Positions 35,030 through 45,513 of a stretch of 64,000 nt of DNA are shown here, one piece after another. The stretch's first letter is position 1, and every line of letters begins with the position of its first letter. This DNA is from Hypoxylon rubiginosum (lineage: Eukaryota > Ascomycota > Sordariomycetes > Xylariales > Hypoxylaceae), in NCBI GenBank assembly GCA_902806565.1, contig CADCXA010000029.1, positions 682,001 to 746,000 on the forward strand, read 5' to 3'. Made by a program: the position numbers and the translations under genes. The notes under the pieces are model-generated. The model was not told the DNA's origin. It made no database searches and saw nothing but the letters and a program-made list of their open reading frames with translations.

Positions 35030-38000
35030 CTAATGCTTTCTGAACAGCCGTTTTGTACCTCCGACTTTACCCATCTCGCCGAACTTCGTGTCAAGTCGTT
35101 GGTCGGGAGGCGGCCGCTCACCGCTAGCGATGCGGACCTTCTCCTTCACGCTCTCCACCCATTTCCGGCTCTCGTCATTCATGTCCACCTTCTTGCCCTT
35201 CGGCCCTGCCAACCCAAGCGCGCTGTCCTCCTCATCCCAATCCACATGCGACGATTCACGCGACCTAGCCGACATCTCGGAATTCGGTGTATTCGACTCC
35301 TGTTTGGCACTGGAGAACGGTGTCTTCGGTGGATACCTCGGTGCCCCTTCTTCGCCCAGACTCTTTCTAGTCTTCCGGACTGCAAGGGGCGTGATTGGAG
35401 AACCCATCGCAGAGTTAGGTCTGCTTGATGGACTAGATGCTAATCCACTTGGCACAGCTGGTACGTCCTTGACGTCTACCATGCCCTCGCCCTTGGATCG
35501 TGAACTGTGATGCAACGCGTACTCCCGAAGGTATTCACCCAAGTCAGCCCATCCGCCACCGATTCGAACCATTACTCTTTCCCCCTTCTCTCCGACGCTA
35601 CGGATGAGTAGCTTGAGCGGAGGTTCGCCCGTAGATCGAGTCAAGTTGTAGACTCTTATTCCTTGGCTACTCTTCGTCCTCGGGCGATTCTCTCTAGCGG
35701 GAGCTAACATGAATGACGGCGTCCCGCTTCGAGAGTAGGGAGTTCCAGCACGCGAAGACAAGCTAGAGTTGCTGCGACGCGTGTTGTCGGCTTTAGATTT
35801 CGGCCGTGGGGGAAGATTCAAGTCAGGTGGGTTCAAGTTGATCCGGGGTTTCCTTTCGAAACGGAACTTAGCCGGAATAGTCTCCAGGATCTCGGTGATC
35901 TGCTGCTGCAGCTGCTCGTCTTCGCTGTTAGAGCTAATCGTGCTCATGCGGCTTGGGCTGCCAATCTGACTTTCATACTCGAATGAAGTGTCGGCATCGA
36001 AAGTTTCAGGAGGATCGAGGGGGCTCCGAGGAGGAGTACTATTCATCTCTGGTAGCATAGTGATCTCAGGCACATCCTTAAAAGTGACCGATGTAGATCG
36101 AATCTTGTACCGTAAAGGTGGCGAGCTGGGTGGGCTAATAGCGTCGCTTGAAAATGGCTCGTCGGGATCTGGCAAACGCGGCAGTTCCGGCTCCATAGAT
36201 CCCTCTCTGAAAGATACATTATCTGAGTGGTCAACGAAGCTGCTAGGAGGCTCATGTATAACAGTCGAAGCGAACGAGTCCTTGCTCTCAACACGCTTCA
36301 GAAACCGGGCCGGAGGCAGATCAGGTTCCTCCCCTTCCTCATCCACCGGCTCCAAAATGGAAGGTTCTAAGACGGGTGCTTCTGGCTCATCAGCTAGAGT
36401 TGACTCACTTCGAACGACTACATCAGGTCTCTTAGATTCCTGGTAAGTATTGCGAATGATGTTTTGGTCAACTTCACCCAGTACGGGACTGGTCTGACCG
36501 CTCGTAGTCGTCCGTATATTGTCGGGCCAATCATATGTTTGACCAACGGATTGCTTCGGCCAAGGTAGTCGCAGAGGGCTAGACAATAGATCAACCGGTT
36601 CTGACCTGAAGGCCGCAGGTTTGGCCATTGAAGGTCCTCTTTCTTGAACACCATCGTAGTTGAAGCTAAGGGTGTTATCTGTAGCTTCCGAATCAAGGTC
36701 GTATTGGCGTGCTGCAAGACTAGTCGAATCCATTACTCGTTGGGTTGAACCCGGGATTTCTCTGTCGGGCTTATCGACCAAGATTTTGACCGCGGCGCGT
36801 TGGGGAATCGCACCAAAGTCTCCTTTCAGGGGTCCGCGGCTAGGCGTATCCAATACTCCGTCTGCTCCGCTTTCTGGAGAATAATCCGACGGTTTTAGAG
36901 GTGAGGCAAATTGCATCATGTCGGGTGACTCTGGCGAGTCTTTAGTCGGGCTTGGGCCGTGTATTTGGATCTTCGGTTGAGGAGTTTCGGGTTCTGTTCG
37001 GTAAACGTGCTTAGGAGACACTTCGAACAAGCTCGAGCTCTCGCCTGTCCTAACTTTGTGCTCTGCAGTTGTTTCCCATAGCGCATAGTCCCGTTCAAGG
37101 GCCTCCATGTCGTTCAACCAGTCGTCCGGTAAAATGTCTTGTGATCCTTCTAGGAGGTCCAGCATGTAGTCCAAGGCTCGACCCGGCTTCGTTACCTTCT
37201 GCTGTATAACACGTTTCATGACGTCGAAATCTTTTCTGGATAGACCAGACGGCTTCTCTTCCCTGTTGCTTTCTTCGTGGTCGTTGGATTCTGTAAGATT
37301 GGACTCCACCGACTCAATTGCACTCCAGCCAGAACGTAGGGCTATCTCGGCATCCGTGATCATCTGGAACAGTGATGGGACCTTTCGCAGAATAAGCAGC
37401 CGCACACTCCATGTATCCAGTAACTTTGACAACCTAGATATATTTGGCAAGGCTTGGACGGTGATGGCAGTGACGACCGCGGTCAAGTCCTCCATCTTAG
37501 CGAACATAGAGGTCGACGCAACAGAACGGCCGCTTTCCGAGAAGGGGCTGCCAGGTCGCGATAGCGGGAATATGTGATTGTGTAGAACCTGACTCTTAAT
37601 TTCTTCCAGATCCAACTCATCCAAATCCTGCTGTATCTGCTCGACTCGCTTTTCGTAATGATCGACAACGGCCGCGGGTAGACTGCCGAGATATTCACCA
37701 TCGTGTGTGGGATCGGATTCGGCCAGCTTGCCCTTCGTATCAGCTCCCTGGGGTTCGGATTGAGATAGTTTCCTTCTCTTAGTAGGAGGCATCTCGAAGC
37801 CAGCCGAACCACTATTTCTCGGCCAAAGCCAGCCATAGAGCTCCTCAAGCCAGTCACGAATCTTCTTGGAGGCAATTGCGGCCCTCATAGCAAAGGCTTG
37901 CTCGGAGGCAGAGGCTTGGTCCATGCATATTTTCAGGGACCCGGTGGGCGATCGGAGGGCCTCGACTGCGGCATTCGGAGAAAGTTGGGATAGAAAGTCA

Positions 38001-38107
38001 TCGCCTAGGCGGTGTTGGAGACGAGACGGAGACTGAGAACTCGAGCGAAGAGTTCGTCGAACGGTGCTTCGCGAACCGGTAGGCGTGGATACGCGTTGGT
38101 CGGCCAT
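35030..38107 (-). CDS. GAS2-domain cytoskeletal protein, KAR9-like
   Basis: A single exon of 1025 residues from the ATG at 38107. The GAS2 (GAR) module, which binds microtubules, lies at about 816-866: IRVYNL..., LKLLIRSVG, VMVRIGGGWADLGEYL. The N-terminal ~380 residues are helical (WLEELYGWLW, DHYEKRVEQIQQDLDEL, DYMLDLLEGSQDILPDDWL) and resemble the region assigned to KAR9-type cortical proteins in filamentous fungi. The middle is long and disordered, rich in Ser, Pro and Glu with several SPxK/R and TPP phosphorylation-like sites. The last ~150 residues are basic. A role in attaching or orienting microtubules at the cell cortex is inferred from the domain. KAR9 kinship is less certain than the GAS2 call. 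The next gene, farB, is on the same strand but 1.9 kb away. Confidence 0.8.
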   Translation of the reverse strand: MADQRVSTPTGSRSTVRRTLRSSSQSPSRLQHRLGDDFLSQLSPNAAVEALRSPTGSLKICMDQASASEQAFAMRAAIASKKIRDWLEELYGWLWPRNSGSAGFEMPPTKRRKLSQSEPQGADTKGKLAESDPTHDGEYLGSLPAAVVDHYEKRVEQIQQDLDELDLEEIKSQVLHNHIFPLSRPGSPFSESGRSVASTSMFAKMEDLTAVVTAITVQALPNISRLSKLLDTWSVRLLILRKVPSLFQMITDAEIALRSGWSAIESVESNLTESNDHEESNREEKPSGLSRKDFDVMKRVIQQKVTKPGRALDYMLDLLEGSQDILPDDWLNDMEALERDYALWETTAEHKVRTGESSSLFEVSPKHVYRTEPETPQPKIQIHGPSPTKDSPESPDMMQFASPLKPSDYSPESGADGVLDTPSRGPLKGDFGAIPQRAAVKILVDKPDREIPGSTQRVMDSTSLAARQYDLDSEATDNTLSFNYDGVQERGPSMAKPAAFRSEPVDLLSSPLRLPWPKQSVGQTYDWPDNIRTTTSGQTSPVLGEVDQNIIRNTYQESKRPDVVVRSESTLADEPEAPVLEPSILEPVDEEGEEPDLPPARFLKRVESKDSFASTVIHEPPSSFVDHSDNVSFREGSMEPELPRLPDPDEPFSSDAISPPSSPPLRYKIRSTSVTFKDVPEITMLPEMNSTPPRSPLDPPETFDADTSFEYESQIGSPSRMSTISSNSEDEQLQQQITEILETIPAKFRFERKPRINLNPPDLNLPPRPKSKADNTRRSNSSLSSRAGTPYSRSGTPSFMLAPARENRPRTKSSQGIRVYNLTRSTGEPPLKLLIRSVGEKGERVMVRIGGGWADLGEYLREYALHHSSRSKGEGMVDVKDVPAVPSGLASSPSSRPNSAMGSPITPLAVRKTRKSLGEEGAPRYPPKTPFSSAKQESNTPNSEMSARSRESSHVDWDEEDSALGLAGPKGKKVDMNDESRKWVESVKEKVRIASGERPPPDQRLDTKFGEMGKVGGTKRLFRKH

Positions 38108-39964
38108 ATTTGATTGCTGTGGGTTAGTATCCGGGATTCTGTGCGAGGTGCAACTGTCCGAACAGGCATTTCCAGTTCAGATGTGACCTGTCGACACGAA
38201 TAGGTGGAGGTAGACGGTAAAAATTAGGGTCGGTCTTCCATGGCGGGAAGCGATGGCGGTTGGGTTTTCCGTTTGTAAACTTTCATCTCCCTCTTCCCCC
38301 CAAATGTACACCTAAACTCCTTGTCGCCTTCCTACGAGTTCCTTGAATTCCTTCGTGTGACACAAAGCAGGGGCGACGTCCGGGCCGGTCGTCGCGATTC
38401 TAGAAAACAGGCAGTAGGTTGGAGGTTGGAGACTGCTCAAAGAAGGGTCTCAGTTTTTTTATTTTCGGTTACCCGCAGGAAGGTCCAGGCAAAGATAGCT
38501 GAGACAGCTGAGACAACTGCCTATGAGGTACGTATAGGCAGACGGGCGACAGGCGACAGGCGACAGGAATGATAGGTTCGCAAATCTGGGACGGAGTGGA
38601 TGTAGTTAAGTTTGGTCGATCACCGTTGGTGACGTGTGTGACGAGTGGATATCAGGTATCTGCGGTATCTGCGTTGTGAGGTTGCTGACTGTTACCTTTC
38701 TCGTGTCTTTAAAGGAGCGACGGATTACGGGGCAATATATGTATGTATGTATACGTTACTACGGAAAAGGAAATGAAGAAAATAAGAAGAAGCGCAGCTG
38801 ACGGATGTAATCACCCAATTGATGAGCGCGGATGAAGTGAAAGAAAGGGAGAAGAAAGAAACGAATGAGAGAGAGAAACAGCAATCCTAAGGCTTGGGAA
38901 GTTGAAAGTTGAAAGTTGAATGCGAAAAGAAGTCATTTCAGTCGCGTTTCCCACCGAAGCCCGCACTAAACCTTAGGTACCAACTGTAGAAGCCGAGCAA
39001 ATCAATAGAGCTTGCGAACCGCCCCAGCAACCACCATTAGCGCTAACCACAATGGTTTTCAATCCCAATTAAACTCATCAAAAGCTGCAGCAACAAAACC
39101 ACTACTCCCTATAATTTGCTTATTATAGGTGAGACTTACACACGCAATAACCAAAAGAAGGTATTGCAAATTTCGTTGTATTGGGGCGGTGTGAATATAT
39201 ATATGAGGTACCCAGACGTAATACCGCATGAATATATATGATCTCTGGGGCTGCATAGGAGAAAAATGATGTGCAGCAACTTATTCTATTCCCTGTCATC
39301 CATCCCAAGTGCCACCCGCCCCAGCCAATTTAAGATGAGCCTCTTCCGCGACAGGGTTTTTATTTAGCACGAACTCTTGGTTGCACAGAACGGACGGGTA
39401 GACCAACATAGGGTAAAAATTAATAAACATCCCGTCGGCTTCGGTTTGGTTGGTAAGTGACGGATATCTCATCTCATCTCATCTCATCTCATCGCATCGC
39501 ATCTGTATCTACCTTAAGGGCAGGGTCAAGTCGAGTCAAAAACAGATTATATATCGAGTCCATTTCTGATATGATGTGTCCAACGTCTATTTCGGAGCGA
39601 ACTACATATGTAAACTCCTCCCCCCCTATTCCATACTCATCAATGGGGTATAGAGAACTGCCAAAAAAAAAAAAGAATAGCCTCCCTCCTAAAAGTTATT
39701 CAAAACTTTTAAACCCGTGCACCCCTCCCCCTAAAAACGCCCGATCCACGAATTGCCCCGTGGACGTCCGTATCTACAATACCTTGCTAAGGTACCTTCT
39801 TTATATACATATGTAGACAAGAAAAAGTAACGTATCCAAACACCGACGAAGCCGGATAAAAGGTAGAAAAAAAAACAAAAAAAGCCTCTCGTCAGCACAG
39901 CTTAGGCTTCCAAAAACGTATGTACTCGTCTCGTTCGTTCAATCATGCACGTAGGTATGTATGT
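38108..39964. other. Intergenic: leader of GAS2 gene, 3' side of farB
   Basis: No gene is visible. Short repeats are GCGACAG units near 38546-38568, GTTGAAA units near 38899-38925 and the ATCTC array at 39466-39500. GA-rich stretches (38840-38885) lie in the upstream region of the GAS2 gene. Confidence 0.6.
39466..39500. repeat. ATCTC microsatellite
   Basis: Five ATCTC units are followed by two ATCGC units, perfectly in phase. It lies about 460 bp downstream of the farB stop codon. Confidence 0.85.
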
Positions 39965-42900
39965 TCAAGAAATAACCCCCTGCCCGACGTCGAGCAGACC
40001 CATGTTGAAATTCGCCGACCCGTCGATATCGCTCATCGTCACCAAGCCGCCGGCGCCCGAGCCCGCCCCGCCGGCACCACCCTTAGTGCCCTCGCCGGGG
40101 AACTGCAGCCACTGGTCGAAGTCGATGTTGGTCCCCGTGAGCGCGTTCCAGTCGAACTCGTCGTGGTTGTCCAGGCTGTCGAAGTCCATCTCCAGGTCCA
40201 TGACCGCCGCGTGCCCGTCCGACGACCCGCTCGCGCTCGGCGTCGGCACCTCCTTCTCGGTGTGCGGCGGCGAGTGGATCGCCGCCGCCGCCATCAGGTC
40301 GACCGGCGGCACGAACTGTTGTCGTTGTTGCTGTTGTTGCGACGAAGATTTCGTGAACATGCCCGCCTCCTGTGTAGTGGCGTACGGCGCGTTCTCCGGC
40401 GGCGGCGTCGCCATGGTATGTACAGTGGACATATTGGTGGTGAATTGCGACAGGTTCGTCTTGACGTTGCCGATGACGCCATTGTTAAACCCCTGGCTCT
40501 GCGCCGCAGCCTGCAGGTCGATGGCGGCCTTGCGCAGCGCCGCGTCCAGGAACGCGACGGCGTAATCGGCAGCGGCGTAGATGTCGCGCAGCCTCTCCAT
40601 CACCTTCATGCACTGCTTGAAGCCGCGCATGGCGACCTCGCGGGGCTGCGGTAGCGGGTTCTTCATCTCCAGCAGGTGGATGATCATGGCGGGGAGGATC
40701 ACGGTGACGCCGGTGGTCGGGAGGTACTTCTCGAGCCGGCAGGTATGCAATTCGGCGACCATGCGCGTGATTTGCGCTGCGGCCTCGCGCACCCTCGTTC
40801 GGGACATCTCTTGCACTTGTGCCGATGTCTGAGGCGCGTGTGTCGGCGACGACGGGAGGAATTGGGGCCGGTGGAGAGCGGATATCGTCGTGTAGTACAC
40901 CATGTGCAGAAGATTACGCTGCACGGCGATCGTTGCGCGACCATTCTTGAGGTCCATCGCCGATAATGGCCTATACTTGCAGCAGGCCGGGAGCGACTGT
41001 ACCCACGCCATGAGTTCCAAGTCACATGTGTTGACGCTCTCCACATTATCCAGCTGCTTGTTAGGGAACAGCATCATCGTGCTATTCGTCGTGTTTTCTG
41101 CCCTCGACTTGTCTCGGATCAAGACAGAGTATTGTGCCTTCAGCATACGGCTGATACAAAGGCAGAGTTTCGCCTTTGCGATACACATTAGGGCGAGCTC
41201 TTGCTGCATCATGACGTCGCGCATCAGTGTGCACTCGGGGCCGATAATCTGAATTTCGTCTGCAAGCGGTTCGATCTCGAAGTCGTTCTCGTCTAACATC
41301 GGGACATCGTAATCCTCATCCTTTATGCGTGTTGGTCGGCGCATGCCCAAGGCGATTAAACGATCCCGCATGAAGCACGACCACCATATCCTTTTCCATA
41401 ACTTCTGTTTCCGAGGTGTCATGTTGGTGTTAGCCGGGTTTCGATGCAGACCGATTGTATGTGCCAGCGAGATCGCAACCCCCATCCAATGCCACGTATC
41501 CTTCTGATCGTCCGGCGTCTCATACCAGTATGTCATTAGTAAAAGTCCTTGTACAAGGATGAGGCGGTCGCTCTCATAATCGAAGTCGTACAGGAGCTGT
41601 ATCCGTTAGTACCTGCGCACTCACTACAACGAAAGGCAATCTTACCCTAGCTTTATAGAAGAACTCCCTTCGAGCAGCTTTCCTGCTAGTATAGCCGGCC
41701 TCTTTCAAGTGCTTCACGTCGACGAAGGCAGTCGCCGCGAACATGACACACTGATAGAGGAACAAACTAGTCTGGCCGTACACGCCATCTCGAGCGTTGA
41801 TCAGGCTCAAGTAATCATGCAGCTCGATAAGAGGCATGAATGGATGGACGTAGTCTATGTACGCGCTGAGTAAGGCATTCTGGAGGCTGACGCTGGGCAG
41901 GGATAGTGCCCCCTTGGTATGAAGATAGGTGACATCTTCCGGAGCTATTTTGGCCGGTAGCGGCCGGATGAATGCGGGCAATTGCGAAGACGCATCCGGC
42001 TCTTCAAGGGAGTTGAGGAACTGCGCAGTCCTCAGAGCTCCGGTGCCTATAGCCGAGCTCGAGTTCGAGTTCTGACACGTGTTTGGATTCGGCCAGATGC
42101 TAGGATATCTCGATCCATTGTTGCTGGCCTGGAGAGTGGACAACAATATCGGGTCTGGCCGCAAGCCAGATCGTTGATCTAAAGCACATGTAAGTCCTCA
42201 AGGTCATAAGGGGAATACTTGATAATGTTCCACAAAGTCTGACAACCTCGCTGACAGGTCGCCGAATTTTTGGCATGTGAAATTCCTGAATTCCTGGGGG
42301 AAAAGGGGGTCCCACTAGCGTCGACTTACATAGCAAATGAGGAACGTGACTATCTAAGCTTCCGTCCAAGATTGTCCCTGAAGCAGAACCTGTTACATCA
42401 TTACCGGTTGATGATGCTTGAGTAACCTCGCTAAGACGGCGCGCCGGCGCAGCAGCAGAAGCGATAGCCACGGGGTTGGCGGGTTTCGCTCTGAGTTGTG
42501 CCTCGGCAGTCTGCGGGACCGCGTTTTGAGGAGCGGTCGACGAATTCGGATGAAAAAGATTCTTCCTGCAAGAAAAAAAATGACAGGGGTGTAAGTTTCG
42601 CCGCAACCAAAATAATAACAGAAAATAATGTTAAGCAAGGTTGGAGTTTGGAGTTTGGAGATTTGAGATTTTGGGGCTGAACGAGGCAAGTCGTTGGAGC
42701 ATGACGCAATTGAGACCGAATCACGAGATAGCAAAACGATATCAATTGTAACAAGTAACAAAAAGAAAAAGGAGAAGAAGAAGAAAAAAAAGGAAGTTTA
42801 GGAGATTGGATGGATGCTTCCAAACTCACCTTCTACGCCGGCTTTCCTGGACGATGCATTCCACATTGTCCCATCTGCAATTCCCACACGGTGCACCCTC

Positions 42901-43152
42901 AACAACATCACACCTTACTTTTCTGCTCCTGCAGCTTATGCAGGCCCGCGCAGCCCTCCGTTTGGTGATCTTTGCCGCGCCATTGGGTTCTGATGTGGAT
43001 GCGGATCGTTTCTTGGACTGTGCATTCGAATCTGTTGAGTTCGTATTGTCCTCCGGGTTGGGTGAGGATGTGTCCATCGTGGAAATGTCCATCGACTCGT
43101 CGGCCTGTTCCTCGAACGAACTGGCCTGAAGGCTTTCGTCTGACGCCATCAT
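39965..43152 (-). CDS. farB: Zn2Cys6 regulator of fatty-acid use, FarB/CTF1-beta type
   Basis: Four exons: 43152-42830, 42565-42330, 42178-41646 and 41596-39965; the introns (264, 151 and 49 nt) all have GT-AG ends, and all junctions are in frame (907 residues). The DNA-binding cluster is at residues 71-99 with spacing C-x2-C-x6-C-x7-C-x2-C-x6-C, flanked by basic KRRAAR. After it come RRRKNL, the HVPHLL...QRSG motif, and the fungal transcription-factor domain with FIRPLPAKIAPEDV, YDFDYESDR (across intron 3), TYWYETPDDQKDTWHWMG and the acidic MLDENDFEIE. This is the pattern of FarB and cutinase transcription factor 1-beta, which turn on beta-oxidation, peroxisomal and cutinase genes through CCTCGG sites when fatty acids are supplied. 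The C-terminus has a Gln run and an acidic WNALTGTNIDFDQWL, likely to activate transcription. Confidence 0.92.
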
Positions 43153-44068
43153 GTAAGGGGTATTTCCAACGTAACGTAAAGTCTCTTATCTTCTCACGAA
43201 ATTCAAAAGGAGTAAATAGAAGTGTTTCTTAAAAACGATAATATTTATCATAAGCTAGGTATTCCAGCTAAGTTTCGGTGTAGGTTGAGTCGAGTTAGTG
43301 AGTTGGTGAAAGCGAACTCTTAGAACGGATCGTGTAAGTCACGAGATGACGCTAGTTGTAAGTGGTCTCTGGTCGTCGATACTTGCGGTGACGAGACTAC
43401 GGAGGAGTTTATTCTCTCCCGCCTTGGACTTCCGCACCGAGCAACAACTTGTAAGCGTAACCTTTGAATTTTTGACATGAGAAGAGTTGGGAAATTTGGA
43501 ATCGGGAAGAAAGAAGACGGGGTGGACGGGACTTGTGGAGGTGGATATTGGTGGTGGGGGGGGAGCAATGGGTATTATGTATATTCCATTGTTACTACAC
43601 ACTACATACTACAATACTTACCGCGCGGTCATAAATGAATACTATGTACCTCTCTGGGAAAAGTTGCCGGTCCACCAGACACCAGATTCCCGATGGGGCT
43701 CAGAATCGTAATTCGGGGTCTACTAAACCTGCATGCGATCCTTGTGAAAAACCTAGCTACGATGTCCCCATAATAAGCGTTCTCGTGCGTGTCCTGCCAT
43801 TGGCTTCAACCAGGAATGCGTTCGTGAAACTAACGTTGGAACGATAAAACGGGCTTCTCACATGCCCACGCTTGGATCAAAGACTTAGGCCGTAGCCTCG
43901 TCATCCTTGTGACCTCGAGACCTCCAAGATCCTCTCAAAGAAGCGATAGAGCCTAGCTTGGTCAGAGAGTAACATGATTTGTCGGCCAGAACGAGTAATA
44001 CACTTCTTGCCTCAGTTAAAGTCCAACGCCTCCGAACCAATAACCAATCGTGGTCTCTTGCTACCGCT

Positions 44069-44096
44069 TGGAATCTGGAATCTGGAATCTGGAATC
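44069..44096. repeat. 7-bp tandem repeat TGGAATC
   Basis: Four perfect units lie about 0.9 kb upstream of the farB start codon. It has no evident function. Confidence 0.85.
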
Positions 44097-44770
44097 TGGG
44101 GGAGTTGACCTCTTTTCCGATTCTTTCTTCCGTCTAACCCCGGCCTTGGCCTTGGCCTCTTACCTCCTAGGACCATGATGGTTAACAGAGGCGTGGTTCA
44201 CCTCCAGGTTTATACATTGGCGTATGTATAGTACAGACCCCCTCGGTCTTGGATCTGCGGAGGAGCCAATCATCAAGAACACGCTATACTAGTACCAATT
44301 CATCGGTTCTCTTCAGCTTTACTATGGTAATTGCATCACATTTGGTAATTATCCTAGTCTCAAGGAGGCTTAGCTAGACACGCGACTCTACGATGCTCAC
44401 GATCTTGAGTCAACCAGGTAGAGGAGGTGTGTGCATTCGCCTCTCCTTATACGTAGACGATGATGTCCAACAAGGTGAACCAGTGTTACCATGTTACTAT
44501 GCTTTCACCACGGCGGATTAGAGAACAACGGCAAAATAAGTCAAGTGGCCTCGCATTGCAATTGGTCCGAGTCTCAGCACGTATGAAAAGCCGCAATACT
44601 TTCATGCGAGAACGTACATATAGATAATAATTCCTGTACGAAGTACGAGAACGCAGTCATCGATTACCGCAGTTAAGCCCAACAAAATCGAGGCCGTTTA
44701 TCCCAATCGGGATTCGCGAAATGCGTCCCTGGCAGCAATGGATACCGAGCATGGGATAGGTTGGATGCTG

Positions 44771-44800
44771 GATGGACATGGATGGACATGGATGGACATT
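44771..44800. repeat. 10-bp tandem repeat GATGGACATG
   Basis: Three units; the last differs at one base. Confidence 0.85.
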
Positions 44801-44953
44801 AGGAAATAGATACGCTTCGTGGCCGTTCGCCCGGCCCACCAAAAAGAGAGAGAAAATAACTCCCAAAGATCCGAGTAAAGACCGTCCGACGTCCATGATG
44901 GAGGGCATGGATATAGTACGCATGCAAATCCGTACGTCGTAGTTTTTGCATGA

Positions 44954-44977
44954 TGCAGAATGCAGAATGCAGAATGC
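44954..44977. repeat. 7-bp tandem repeat TGCAGAA
   Basis: Three perfect units and a partial fourth. Confidence 0.8.
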
Positions 44978-45470
44978 AAGACGCAGGTGAAGGGTGTCAT
45001 TCGAATAATACAATCCTTTACCCATGTACATACATATGAAAGTAGAAAAGTTGGGCGGCAAATACCGGGATACTAGACCACCTTACCTAACCCTAGTAGC
45101 CAGGGCGTCAGGGGTATTATCGGTGATGATCTCGTCACCGTGAGTTATGTCGATCTAGACCTAGGTATACTTTTGTATATATATTATATCATTTTATATG
45201 TTAAAGTATTGTATTCGGACGAGACTAAATTCTTTAGTTTTTTTTTCTCAGTCGTGAGCGATGCCGCATGCGTGCTAATCCCGGCCTAAGTGGGACTCGT
45301 ATCCTATGAAATTCCATTCATTAGAAAGACGCTGGCATCTGTCATCGGCAGGTCTTGATTAACGGGAGAAACCGGTCAAGGCGATAGAAATATCCATATT
45401 CAAGTTGACCGTGTTCGGAGACTAGTTTGAAATGTGAATAACGGCATTGGCGGTTGGACAATTATGCAAA

Positions 45471-45513
45471 TTCTTCTTCTCTTTTTTCTTTCTTTCTTTT
45501 CTTTCTTTTTTTT
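45471..45513. repeat. C/T tract (TTCTT/CTTT units)
   Basis: A 43-base pure pyrimidine run on the plus strand, ending in eight or more T. Tracts of this kind can form triplex DNA; nothing here shows a role. Confidence 0.7.

Noticed and set aside
44241..44246. CCTCGG as a self-regulating FarB site
   Set aside because: A single six-base match 1.1 kb upstream of the start is expected by chance.
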